Assembly: GCF_006124995.1 (NCBI RefSeq)
Contig: NZ_QEWN01000018.1
Span: 1-37,172, forward strand
DNA: 37,172 nucleotides
Source of the DNA: Vibrio sp. Hep-1b-8
GTDB taxonomy: Bacteria; Pseudomonadota; Gammaproteobacteria; Enterobacterales; Vibrionaceae
Direction of reading: 5' to 3'
Positions 17,115-25,990 of the stretch are shown here, piece after piece. The number at the start of each line of letters is the position of its first letter. Position 1 is the first letter of the stretch. The notes beneath the pieces are model-generated. The model ran no database searches and was not told the DNA's origin. It saw only the letters and a program-made list of their open reading frames with translations. The position numbers and the translations under genes are program-made.

Positions 17115-20000
17115 TTAACGAGCGGATGTAATATCAAGTTTGCCGAGTAGAGACGGGAAGCCCCAACCATTTTCACCTTCAACCACTTTTTCACCAGTCA
17201 AATACTCAAATAGAGTAGGCGCTAATGAACCATTGGCCTCCGATCTAAGTGGCGTTGTCGCTTGACCAATTGGTGTTCCCCAAAAGCCGATAAAGGCGTC
17301 TTTTTCTAAGTAGCTTTCACCCGCATGTCGACCAGGAACTTTAGTGTTATAGCCAATCCCCTCTCTCGGGAAGAGGTTAATTGTGCCTGCTCTATCTTCC
17401 GCGTATAGCTGAGCCAACTGAACGACAGAGTCGGGTTTTGGTGTATAGCTGGTCAGTTCTCGCCACTGAGTGGCATTACACCATGTTTGGCTCTCATTCG
17501 GGTTCACACGTTCGATACATTGATCAACTAGATCGGCAAAATGACTCAGCTCGTTCTTGTTTGGGGCGGAGAGGTAGGGGTTAAGTGACTTGGCTTCAAG
17601 CAGTTGAACCGCAGCCTTACGGTTTATGCTTCCGTAATAGTAGCGATCGCCTTGCTGAATGATGCGTTCGTCAAACCTTGTTCCATCTCGATTGGCCATG
17701 ATGCGTATTTGGCAGTGATTTTCACCACAGGCTTGCTCACGCACGACCATATAGTCCAATGAATCATCAAGGTAGTTTAGGGATTCGGCAATAATGTCTA
17801 CGCTTTTACCTTGTGCATTGATCGGCTGCCAGTTGATTAACTCAGCGTAGACAGGCTGACTATCCCACCCTTGCTTTGAATTGAATAGGTCGAACATGAA
17901 GTTGCCTCCAGCGGTTGAGGCGACAACGACGTCTATCCCTTTATTGCTTGGATAGCTTAACGCGTTAGTGATCTTTGGACCTTCCCCTTCATCGGAAGAG
18001 ATTTTCTTGATAATCAATGGGAAACCCAATTTCTCCTCTAAAGGCTCGAAGATGGCTTTTTCTGGGTTGAGCGTGTAATAGACAGGAGCTAGACCATGAT
18101 CGCCAGCCATGCCCCACAAGGTTTGATCGTAGATGCCCGCGGCTTTGTAGCTTTGTTCTATTTGAGTGATCCAGTAATCGAGTCTATTGAGCTCGCCAGT
18201 TGGCATAATGATTTCGTCACTAAAAGGACCGACAAAGTGAGCGAAGTGATCAGGCCAAGGATTGTACACTAGGGTAAAGTCTGGCATGCCTTGACCGTCG
18301 AGTTTGGTATAGCTTGAAATATCTTGTTCAATCTTCCATTTGCGAGTCAACTTGGTGTAGAAATCCCAACTCGGAATGTCTTGATATGCTGTGATATTGT
18401 CAATCAGTGACTGACGCAGTTTTGTTAGCACGGTTTCAACTTGGGCTCGTTCGTCCAACTCTCTAAGACAACGTTTCTCGCCGAAATCCCTGAGCGATTC
18501 CCCAACGCCTAAATTCACCAAACCATCGTAACTGGTATGGGCATTCCAGTCATATTGAGCGTTACAGTTAAGGGTTTTTAGATGGACTAGGCGATCAAAC
18601 ATAGTCGATACGTTATTGGCTTGCATTAGGCGATCAAGCTGCAAAGCGTCGTTGCCAAAGAAGTAGTAAGCGCGATCTTGAGGACGATCGACAAAGTGAA
18701 AATTTGGGATGCCTGTCCCTTGTTCGCCTGCAACTTTCGCCCCGGTTTTAATGATAGGTAAGTTGCGTACGCTGATTGTTGGTGTAGAAGAGATGCCAAC
18801 ATTGGTAATCGAGTCAGCATGGTGCTGATAGAGGCGTTTGAAAAACGGCAAATAATAGGGATCGCGATAAGTTTGTTCAGAGAGAATCTGCAAAAAGTGC
18901 ATATCTTGCTGGTGTTCAGGGCTTGACTGAGCAAGCGGAGTGTCTAGCTGTTTGCTGTGTAAATAGCGATGGTAGGCATGAGAAATAAAGGGTTTGCTCG
19001 GGTCGACTAAACCTTCAATCAGTCCTTGCTGAAGTCCATCCACGGTGATTTGAACGGCGAAACGGCGCTCTTGCTGTGATTGCAAAAAGTCGACGGCGGT
19101 CGATGGTTCCTTATCAAAGGCCTTCTGTAGCCAATCATTGAGACGTTGTTGCCTTTCATCTTGATAGACGAACTGGCGGTAAGCTTTTAAGACATTCAGG
19201 CGCACAAAGTCGATCAGTGTGACGGTCAATGCCTGTGCTTTATTATTGGGTTGATTGGCTCGTTCAGCGTCGCCGTCTGAGACGATGGCAAGCAGAGCAC
19301 TTTTCATCTCTCCCTCGTCCATCCCTGAGGCAGTTTTCCTTAGTATATCAACGACGATTGGCTGAATTTTGTCGACTAACTGCCTGTCGTTAGGTGTGTT
19401 ATCGAGATAAGTGTAATGCTGTGGCAACTGCTCCATATCTTGCCACTCACCGATTTGAATCAAAGCGTCATACACGGTCACCATGGTTGCGATAAACTGA
19501 CTATCGATTTTTAGACCTTCCTGATGTGCCTGATCTTTGGCGTGTTGCTTTTTCTGCGGTTGAGCGCTGGAATCAAGCTGAAACAAAGAGTGCTCAAACC
19601 CTTTTAAAGCTTGTTGGTCATAGACTGTTTGGAGATACGTTTTGAACTGATCTCCGCTTTCAATCCCTGTGTAGCGGTCGTAAAACTGATAGAGGAAATA
19701 ACCGAGAGGAATCGAGTAGGTGGGATCGGCGATTTGCCCCATCACTCTTGTTTTGGTACTGGCATCTAACGGCAGTGAGAGTAAATAGGTTTCGAGCGTC
19801 ATCCCGCCAATCGTGAAAAGAGTCATATCACGAGCGAAGCGGGTGGAATAGGAGAGAGAATCTACAATTTGGTTTTTGAGAACTTCGCTGGAGTTGAATA
19901 AACCGCCAACCACAGGTGTGTTACCGACCTCGGCATAGCAGGAGGCGGATAAAGCGCTAGTTAACGCGATGGTAAGGGTCGTTGCTCTGAACCAAGTCAT
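17115..20000 (-). CDS. Large exported alkaline-phosphatase-superfamily protein
   Basis: A protein of about 961 residues. The start at 20000 gives a clean signal peptide (MTWFRATTLTIALTSALSASCYAE); an ATG at 20015 or a longer start at 20063 is also possible, since no ribosome binding site is decisive. The C-terminal half shows metal-site motifs of the alkaline phosphatase / nucleotide pyrophosphatase superfamily: NPWPDHFAHFVGP (about 580), GMAGDHGLAP (about 632) and PGRHAGESY near 890. The N-terminal ~400 residues are helical and not recognised. The nucleophile Ser/Thr could not be placed with confidence. It would act in the periplasm or outside on a phosphate ester of unknown identity. It lies downstream of malT on the same strand but is separated by a strong hairpin. 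Confidence 0.75.
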   Translation of the reverse strand: MTWFRATTLTIALTSALSASCYAEVGNTPVVGGLFNSSEVLKNQIVDSLSYSTRFARDMTLFTIGGMTLETYLLSLPLDASTKTRVMGQIADPTYSIPLGYFLYQFYDRYTGIESGDQFKTYLQTVYDQQALKGFEHSLFQLDSSAQPQKKQHAKDQAHQEGLKIDSQFIATMVTVYDALIQIGEWQDMEQLPQHYTYLDNTPNDRQLVDKIQPIVVDILRKTASGMDEGEMKSALLAIVSDGDAERANQPNNKAQALTVTLIDFVRLNVLKAYRQFVYQDERQQRLNDWLQKAFDKEPSTAVDFLQSQQERRFAVQITVDGLQQGLIEGLVDPSKPFISHAYHRYLHSKQLDTPLAQSSPEHQQDMHFLQILSEQTYRDPYYLPFFKRLYQHHADSITNVGISSTPTISVRNLPIIKTGAKVAGEQGTGIPNFHFVDRPQDRAYYFFGNDALQLDRLMQANNVSTMFDRLVHLKTLNCNAQYDWNAHTSYDGLVNLGVGESLRDFGEKRCLRELDERAQVETVLTKLRQSLIDNITAYQDIPSWDFYTKLTRKWKIEQDISSYTKLDGQGMPDFTLVYNPWPDHFAHFVGPFSDEIIMPTGELNRLDYWITQIEQSYKAAGIYDQTLWGMAGDHGLAPVYYTLNPEKAIFEPLEEKLGFPLIIKKISSDEGEGPKITNALSYPSNKGIDVVVASTAGGNFMFDLFNSKQGWDSQPVYAELINWQPINAQGKSVDIIAESLNYLDDSLDYMVVREQACGENHCQIRIMANRDGTRFDERIIQQGDRYYYGSINRKAAVQLLEAKSLNPYLSAPNKNELSHFADLVDQCIERVNPNESQTWCNATQWRELTSYTPKPDSVVQLAQLYAEDRAGTINLFPREGIGYNTKVPGRHAGESYLEKDAFIGFWGTPIGQATTPLRSEANGSLAPTLFEYLTGEKVVEGENGWGFPSLLGKLDITSAR

Positions 20001-20109
20001 TGATATTATTCTCATTAATTCCGTTAATGATTTACATTGTGACATTAAAGAGTGAGAGTGCAAGCGTTAGCGAATAAGACGCAAGTGTTTTGCTTGGAAG
20101 TGAGATTCG

Positions 20110-20147
20110 CTACCAATCAGCCAGCAGAACTGTCGGCTGATTGGTAG
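20110..20147 (-). terminator. Long hairpin just after malT
   Basis: Arms of 13 bp (CTACCAATCAGCC / GGCTGATTGGTAG) around a 12-nt loop, 12 nt after the malT stop. No T-run follows, so it may terminate with help or protect the malT mRNA 3' end. Confidence 0.6.
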
Positions 20148-20158
20148 GTCTTAGTGGA

Positions 20159-22867
20159 TTAGTAGCCCATTAACTGTAACAGGTTTTCGGCGGTTTTGAC
20201 CGCCTCTTTTCTGTTGGCGATATTGAGTTTCTGGTACAAGTTGCGAATATGGGTTTTGATGGTTGTCCCCGCTACGTCTAGCTCTTGGGCGATCTGTTCG
20301 TTGCTAAAACCAGAATAGATCAGCCCGAGAACTTGCCATTCACGCTGAGTCAGTGGACTGGTGCGAACCAACTCTGGGATGTTCGGGTGGTTGACCAGCT
20401 TTTCAACAAACTCTTCATCAAAGTGAACAGAACTGCTGCGTTGAGTGGTTGAGATATCTTTGAGTAGCTGTTGTGCGCGGTGACGTTCTAAATCTCCCAG
20501 CTCATTCTTATGGTTGAGCTTCTCCAAGATATGACCCACTTTCGCGCCATCTATGAGGAAATTACCTAACATACCCGTCTGATTGGTCAGTGCTAATGCT
20601 TTCTTTAGTTGTTCACGAGCGCTCTCTTCGTCATCTTGTGAGATGGCGAGTACAGCGGAAACAATCAGGTTTCGGTTGGTGTCGGTCAGCAACTCATTTT
20701 CCTCTGCCTGTTGCTGGAGGAAATTAAGTGTCTCAGTGGCTTGGTCAAAAAGCCCTAGTATGATTTGCGCACGCGCAATATTACGCCACTGAAGTTGAGT
20801 AAAGTGGTTACATGCATGCTGAGGCTTAACTGTTGTTTCCAACCACTGTTTGATTGATTCGTGATCGCCGCGAGCCTGCCAAAATAGGATCAGAGAGAGC
20901 GAGGCGTTGGCAGTCCAGTCAACGTGATAAGTAGATTGTTTGAGTAAGTGAACAATCTGCTCGATAAACTTACCTGCCTTATCCAGCTCGCCTCGGCCAA
21001 TCGCGATACGTGCCAGCATTGAGTAGCTATGTAAGTGCTTACTCGGGCTGTGGTTACCAAGGATATCCAGACCTTTATAGGCACATTCTTCTGCTTCATC
21101 CAGTCGATTCCAACACCATAGGATCTGGGCGCGTACACGAAGTAAGAACTCATGCAGCGGAACTTGTTGTAGTTGTTGTTCTTCTATCAGTTTAAAGGCG
21201 TTGTCTTGCACTTCGAAAGCGGCTTGAACGTAGCCCTGTGCAATCAGAATTTCACTTTGTTGCAGCATCGCCCATAAAGCCTGATGGTAGACCTGATACT
21301 GGCGAGCCAGTTTCTCTGTTTGCTGCATCATTGGCAGAGCTCGGCTAAGATGACCAAGTACGTGGTTGACCTCACCCACGACTGACGTCGCAACAATACG
21401 GCTACGGTAAACCGTGCTGTCCAACTGGCTTAGCGCCAGTTCTGCTAACTCTAGCGCTTGTTCTGGTTCGTTACGGTTAATGGCAACCTGAGCGCGAAGG
21501 GCATTGAACTCACCTTGCTCTTTGGTGCTTAGAACCACATTGAGCTTACTCATCTCTTGGTCAGCTTTTGATAGCAGGTCACCAACATCGTTGTAGCGGT
21601 GCTGACTCTGCGCTAGCCAAGCCTGCAACATACAAAGCTTAGGTTCACTGTAGAGCTGTTCTGTGGTGAGAGAGTTGATCGCTTTTTCGAGTGTTTGCAG
21701 CTCACCACCATTAAACATCTTCCAGCCATACTGAGTCAGGATATCTGCGGTTAACTGGCTGTCTTTGGCTTCTTGTGCATGACGAAGAGCTTGATGAGGC
21801 GAGGAGAGTTTTAGCCACGCTTTAGCGGCCGCATGGTGAAGTTGCTTCTCTTGCTGAGGAATTCTCGCACTGCGCTCGTGAGCAAGGAACTCGGCAAACA
21901 GATTATGGAAACGGTACCAGTTTTGCTCTCCCTCGAGAGGGTGAATAAACAGACCAAAGCGATTGAGAGACTCGATCATGCTCAGTGCATCTTCTCGCTG
22001 AGTCAGTTCAGAGACCAGTTGATCGTTAAAGTGATCAAGGACAGAGCACTGAAGCAAGAATTGGCGGGTTTCGGTATCTAAAAGATCAAACACTTCTTCG
22101 ATCAGGTAATCCCAAAGATGAGCGTGGTTGAACTGAGAGAAAGACTCGGCCGACTGAGCGAGAGTTTTGTTTTGATGCTGCGCTTGCAGAGCGATCAACT
22201 GTAGTGCTGATGGCCAGCCTTCTACGTAGTTACGCAAATTGGTCGCGGTGGTATCGTCAATGCCATCGGCGATACGTTGATTAAAGAAGCGCGTTGTCTC
22301 TTCGGTATCGAAGGCGAGCATTTCGTCGCCGATCTCGATCATTAAGTCTCGCACGCGAAGGTTAGCCGTCCCCAGTGGTGGTGCTGCTCGGCTGGTCACA
22401 ACCAGTGTGAGGTTGTCTGGCATATGCTTGAGGAAAAAGCGCATAGCTTCGTGAATTTCGTCATCAGAAATCAGGTGATAGTCGTCCAGAACCAAATAAC
22501 ACTCTTGATGAAATTGAGACATCTCAGTGAAAACTTCACCGAATAGGGAGTGAAGTGAAGAGAATTGGCGTTTTTCTGCAAGTTTTTGCGAGTTTGGGCA
22601 ACTGCCATCGGTGGCTTTATTCAGTGCCTGAAGCAGGTAGTTCATAAAGCGAAAAGAATCGTTGTCACTTTCGTCAATGCTGTACCAGCCGACGTGTGAC
22701 TTGTCCGATAGCCATTGAGCCGCCATGGTGGTTTTACCATAGCCAGCGGGTGATCGGAGTAGCACCAATTTGTAGAAAGGAGCCTGCTGGAGCAGATCTA
22801 ATACCCTTGGTCGTACAATGGCGTTATGTAATCGACCCGGACGCGTTAACTTAGAAGGAATCCACAT
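20159..22867 (-). CDS. malT: MalT, ATP- and maltotriose-dependent activator of maltose genes
   Basis: The 902-residue length equals that of well-known MalT proteins, and the start [10 protein letters not shown] is the family start. MalT is a STAND ATPase: Walker A is SPAGYGKTT (residues 39–47) and Walker B lies in [10 protein letters not shown] near 120. A long helical-repeat sensor domain follows (about 430–800). The C-terminal LuxR-type helix-turn-helix reads [20 protein letters not shown] and later [16 protein letters not shown]. When bound to maltotriose and ATP it activates the mal genes, here most obviously the divergent malP-malQ. Transcription starts in the shared 541-bp region to the right. 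The gene looks intact. Confidence 0.97.
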   Translation of the reverse strand: MWIPSKLTRPGRLHNAIVRPRVLDLLQQAPFYKLVLLRSPAGYGKTTMAAQWLSDKSHVGWYSIDESDNDSFRFMNYLLQALNKATDGSCPNSQKLAEKRQFSSLHSLFGEVFTEMSQFHQECYLVLDDYHLISDDEIHEAMRFFLKHMPDNLTLVVTSRAAPPLGTANLRVRDLMIEIGDEMLAFDTEETTRFFNQRIADGIDDTTATNLRNYVEGWPSALQLIALQAQHQNKTLAQSAESFSQFNHAHLWDYLIEEVFDLLDTETRQFLLQCSVLDHFNDQLVSELTQREDALSMIESLNRFGLFIHPLEGEQNWYRFHNLFAEFLAHERSARIPQQEKQLHHAAAKAWLKLSSPHQALRHAQEAKDSQLTADILTQYGWKMFNGGELQTLEKAINSLTTEQLYSEPKLCMLQAWLAQSQHRYNDVGDLLSKADQEMSKLNVVLSTKEQGEFNALRAQVAINRNEPEQALELAELALSQLDSTVYRSRIVATSVVGEVNHVLGHLSRALPMMQQTEKLARQYQVYHQALWAMLQQSEILIAQGYVQAAFEVQDNAFKLIEEQQLQQVPLHEFLLRVRAQILWCWNRLDEAEECAYKGLDILGNHSPSKHLHSYSMLARIAIGRGELDKAGKFIEQIVHLLKQSTYHVDWTANASLSLILFWQARGDHESIKQWLETTVKPQHACNHFTQLQWRNIARAQIILGLFDQATETLNFLQQQAEENELLTDTNRNLIVSAVLAISQDDEESAREQLKKALALTNQTGMLGNFLIDGAKVGHILEKLNHKNELGDLERHRAQQLLKDISTTQRSSSVHFDEEFVEKLVNHPNIPELVRTSPLTQREWQVLGLIYSGFSNEQIAQELDVAGTTIKTHIRNLYQKLNIANRKEAVKTAENLLQLMGY

Positions 22868-23243
22868 CTTTTTATTCCCTATTATCCTTCCACTTTTCGT
22901 GGAGCAGCGAAGTTACCCGAAGGTGAAACACTTAATTGTGTAAATATTAATCAATAAAGCGTATTGGCAATGATGTTACTTGAGAACAATCATAACCGTT
23001 ATTGATCAACAATGGGTTTTTCGCTCAATTCACATTTTGCTACCAGCTACGCCCCTTTATTGTGACGAATGTCTCTTATTGGATCTATGTGAGATGAGAT
23101 TTTAGTGCCTATTTGCACGAGAAATCATGAAAATTGCACTGCGAAGTAAAACTTAATGTGATCGAGTATGCATATTCATCAATTGTGTACTTTTCTCGAC
23201 ACCTATCTTTAATAAACCAGATATAGGCTAAATTGGTTGACGG

Positions 23244-23259
23244 TGTGATCTCAATCACC
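23244..23259. promoter_or_regulatory. CRP-type binding site
   Basis: TGTGA, 6 bp, TCACC: nine of the ten core positions of the CRP consensus. It is about 190 bp before malP, consistent with cAMP-CRP control of maltose genes. Confidence 0.65.
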
Positions 23260-23334
23260 CGAGCTGTGATGTTAGGAAAACTTAATGAGACCTAGATCAC
23301 TGAGCTACTGGTTGTACGCCCTCTACGCCCTTTG

Positions 23335-23366
23335 TCCTCCTCCTAAAATGGCTAGGAGTAGGAGGA
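23335..23366. promoter_or_regulatory. Candidate MalT boxes in front of malP
   Basis: TCCTCCTCCTA (reverse GGAGGAGG) and TAGGAGTAGGAGGA form an imperfect inverted pair. The GGAGGA core is like the E. coli MalT box core. The right copy would be near -40 if the -10 is GATATG at 23392. Tentative. Confidence 0.45.
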
Positions 23367-23435
23367 TGTTTTGCCAATCATGTCGATGCACGATATGGCA
23401 CAGATGGATTGAAACCAATAAGTGAGATTTCTCTT

Positions 23436-25889
23436 ATGAAACCTACGCAACAGAAAAATTTTGATAAAGCAGTGTTCCAAGCTGATGTGAAAAAACACCT
23501 TTCAGCGACTTACGCTAAAACTGTAGAAACAGCGACTGCGCGTGAGTGGTACCTAGCAATGGGTAAAGCACTAGCAGAGCTAACCACCTTTGATTTGCTT
23601 CAGACTGAGCAGGATCCAAAGATCAAAAACGCGAAAAGCGTAAACTACTTGTCATTAGAGTTCCTTATTGGTCGTCTGACCGGTAACAACCTGATCAGCA
23701 TGGGTCTTTACGAGCAGATCACAGTAGCAATGGAAGAGTTAGGCCAGAACCTGACTGACCTTCTTGAAGAAGAGCGTGACCCATCACTAGGTAACGGTGG
23801 TCTTGGTCGTCTTGCTGCATGTTTTATGGATTCATGTGCTGCGCAAGAGTACCCAACAGTGGGTTACGGTCTTCACTATGAATACGGCTTGTTCAAGCAA
23901 TCATTTAAAGATGGACGTCAGCAAGAAGCACCAGATGCATGGCGTGGTGTTGAAGGCTACCCATGGGAAGTGGCTCGTCCTGAACTGGCACAAGAAATCG
24001 GTTTTTATGGTCACGTTGAAGTGAGCCACGAAAACGGCAAAGAAGTACGTAAATGGGTACCAGGTATGGCAGTAAAAGCGATGCCTTGGGATCTGCCAAT
24101 TGTTGGTTACGAGTCTGACACAGTATACCCTCTACGACTTTGGGAATGTCAGGCTATTGCGCCTTTCTCACTAGCAAGCTTCAACAACGGTGACTATTTC
24201 GAAGCTCAGCACGCGCTGATCGACGCTGGTAACATCACTAAAGTTCTATACCCGAATGACAACCACGAGAAAGGTAAGACACTGCGTCTAATGCAGCAAT
24301 ACTTCCACTCGGCAGCGTCAGTTCGCGATATTCTACGTCGTCACGAGCAAGCAGGTTTTGCATTGGCGGATCTGCCTAAGCAAGAGACTATCCAGCTAAA
24401 CGATACTCACCCAACAATCGCTATCCCAGAATTGATGCGCATTCTTCTTGATGAGAAAGGCTTATCTTGGGATAAAGCGTGGGAAATCAGCTCGAAGACT
24501 TTTGCTTACACCAACCACACACTTCTTCCAGAAGCATTGGAAACTTGGCCTGAATCTCTGATCCAGCGTCTGCTTCCACGCCACATGGAAATCATTTTTG
24601 AAATCAACCACCGCTTCCTACAAGAAGTTCGTGCAATGTGGCCTGGTGATGGTGAGAAACAAGCTAAGCTATCTATCATTCAAGAAGGCTTCAACCGTAT
24701 GGTTCGCATGGCTAACCTATGTGTGATTGGTTCATACGCAGTAAACGGTGTTGCCGCTCTGCACTCAGAATTGGTTAAGAAAGATCTTTTCCCTGAGTTC
24801 CACGAAATGTACCCAACTCGTCTACATAACGTGACAAACGGTATTACTCCACGTCGTTGGTTGAAGTTCTGTAACCCGGGCCTGTCTCAACTTATCACGG
24901 ATAAGATTGGCAGCGAGTGGCCGGCGAAACTGGAACAGCTAGAAGGTATTGCTCAGTACGCTACTGACGCAAAATTCCAGAAAGCGTTCATGGCTGTTAA
25001 GAAACAGAACAAAGAGCGTTTGGCGAAGTGGGTGAAAGACAACATGGGCATCGAGCTTGATACCAATGCGATCTTTGACGTACAAATCAAGCGTCTACAT
25101 GAGTACAAGCGTCAGCATCTAGACTTGCTACACATCTTGTCTCTGTACCACCGCATCATTAACGAACCTGGTTTCGAATGCACGCCACGTGTTGCTTTCT
25201 TCGCTGCTAAAGCGGCACCGGGCTACCACTTAGCGAAAGAAATCATCTTTGCTATCAACAAGATTGCGGACAAGATCAATAACGATCCACGCATTGGCGA
25301 TAAACTGAAAGTTGTCTTCATTCCTGACTACCGTGTCAGTATGGCTGAAATCATTATTCCTGCGGCGGATGTATCTCAGCAAATTTCTCTAGCGGGTAAA
25401 GAAGCATCGGGTACGGGTAACATGAAGATGGCGCTGAACGGTGCATTGACTATCGGTACTATGGATGGCGCTAACGTTGAGATTCGTGAAGAGGTGGGTG
25501 ATGAGAACATCTATATCTTCGGTCTTGAAGTTGACCAAGTCGTTGCGACTAAAGCAGCGGGTTACAACCCTTACGACTACTACCACGCAGATCCTTTGCT
25601 AAAAGCGTCACTAGACCTGCTAGTGGGCGAAGAGTTCACACCTGGTCAACCTGGCCTGCTAAGAGCAACGTACGACAGCCTGCTTGATGGTGGTGACCCA
25701 TACTTATGTTTAGCGGACTTTGCATCATATGTTCAGGCGCACGAGGCGATGGGTGCACAGTACAAAGACCAAGCTGGCTGGGCGAAGAAAGCCATCTTGA
25801 ATACGGCCTTGATGGGTAAATTCACCTCAGACCGTTCGATTCGAGACTACGTCAATAACATTTGGAAATTAGAAGCGGTATCGCGCTAA
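23436..25889 (+). CDS. malP: Maltodextrin/glycogen phosphorylase
   Basis: The protein is 817 residues from the ATG at 23436; a TTG at 23409 is in frame but less likely. It cleaves alpha-1,4-glucans with phosphate to give glucose-1-phosphate. The pyridoxal phosphate site is SGTGNMKMALNG with the cofactor lysine at residue 664, followed by GTMDGANVEI. LSLEFLIGRLTGNNL and GNGGLGRLAACFMDS near the N-terminus are also typical of the family. It lies opposite malT and upstream of malQ, so the maltodextrin role (malP) is favoured over general glycogen phosphorylase (glgP). Many Vibrio annotations use the broader name, and the two cannot be separated by sequence alone here. Confidence 0.95.
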   Translation: MKPTQQKNFDKAVFQADVKKHLSATYAKTVETATAREWYLAMGKALAELTTFDLLQTEQDPKIKNAKSVNYLSLEFLIGRLTGNNLISMGLYEQITVAMEELGQNLTDLLEEERDPSLGNGGLGRLAACFMDSCAAQEYPTVGYGLHYEYGLFKQSFKDGRQQEAPDAWRGVEGYPWEVARPELAQEIGFYGHVEVSHENGKEVRKWVPGMAVKAMPWDLPIVGYESDTVYPLRLWECQAIAPFSLASFNNGDYFEAQHALIDAGNITKVLYPNDNHEKGKTLRLMQQYFHSAASVRDILRRHEQAGFALADLPKQETIQLNDTHPTIAIPELMRILLDEKGLSWDKAWEISSKTFAYTNHTLLPEALETWPESLIQRLLPRHMEIIFEINHRFLQEVRAMWPGDGEKQAKLSIIQEGFNRMVRMANLCVIGSYAVNGVAALHSELVKKDLFPEFHEMYPTRLHNVTNGITPRRWLKFCNPGLSQLITDKIGSEWPAKLEQLEGIAQYATDAKFQKAFMAVKKQNKERLAKWVKDNMGIELDTNAIFDVQIKRLHEYKRQHLDLLHILSLYHRIINEPGFECTPRVAFFAAKAAPGYHLAKEIIFAINKIADKINNDPRIGDKLKVVFIPDYRVSMAEIIIPAADVSQQISLAGKEASGTGNMKMALNGALTIGTMDGANVEIREEVGDENIYIFGLEVDQVVATKAAGYNPYDYYHADPLLKASLDLLVGEEFTPGQPGLLRATYDSLLDGGDPYLCLADFASYVQAHEAMGAQYKDQAGWAKKAILNTALMGKFTSDRSIRDYVNNIWKLEAVSR

Positions 25890-25902
25890 TTGAACCAGAC
25901 AA

Positions 25903-25925
25903 AGCCAAGGCCTAGCGCCTTGGCT
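25903..25925 (+). terminator. Hairpin between malP and malQ
   Basis: AGCCAAGGC, loop CTAGC, GCCTTGGCT, then CTACTCTTTA. The T-run is interrupted, so it is likely a partial terminator or mRNA-stabilising structure within the malPQ operon. Confidence 0.6.
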
Positions 25926-25990
25926 CTACTCTTTATAACGATTTAATAACCCTACATTTTGAAGGTATAAGCAGTCCTTCGGAGAGAGCG

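Larger units (their letters stand above)
22868..23435. promoter_or_regulatory. Divergent malT / malP control region
   Basis: No gene is seen. The region holds a good CRP-type site (23244–23259), GGAGGA-type repeats near 23335–23366 that resemble MalT boxes, a tandem TACGCCCTC-like repeat just before them (23314–23330), and a small hairpin in the malT leader (22889–22903, TCCAC/GTGGA). A possible malP -10 is GATATG at 23392–23397. Confidence 0.6.
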
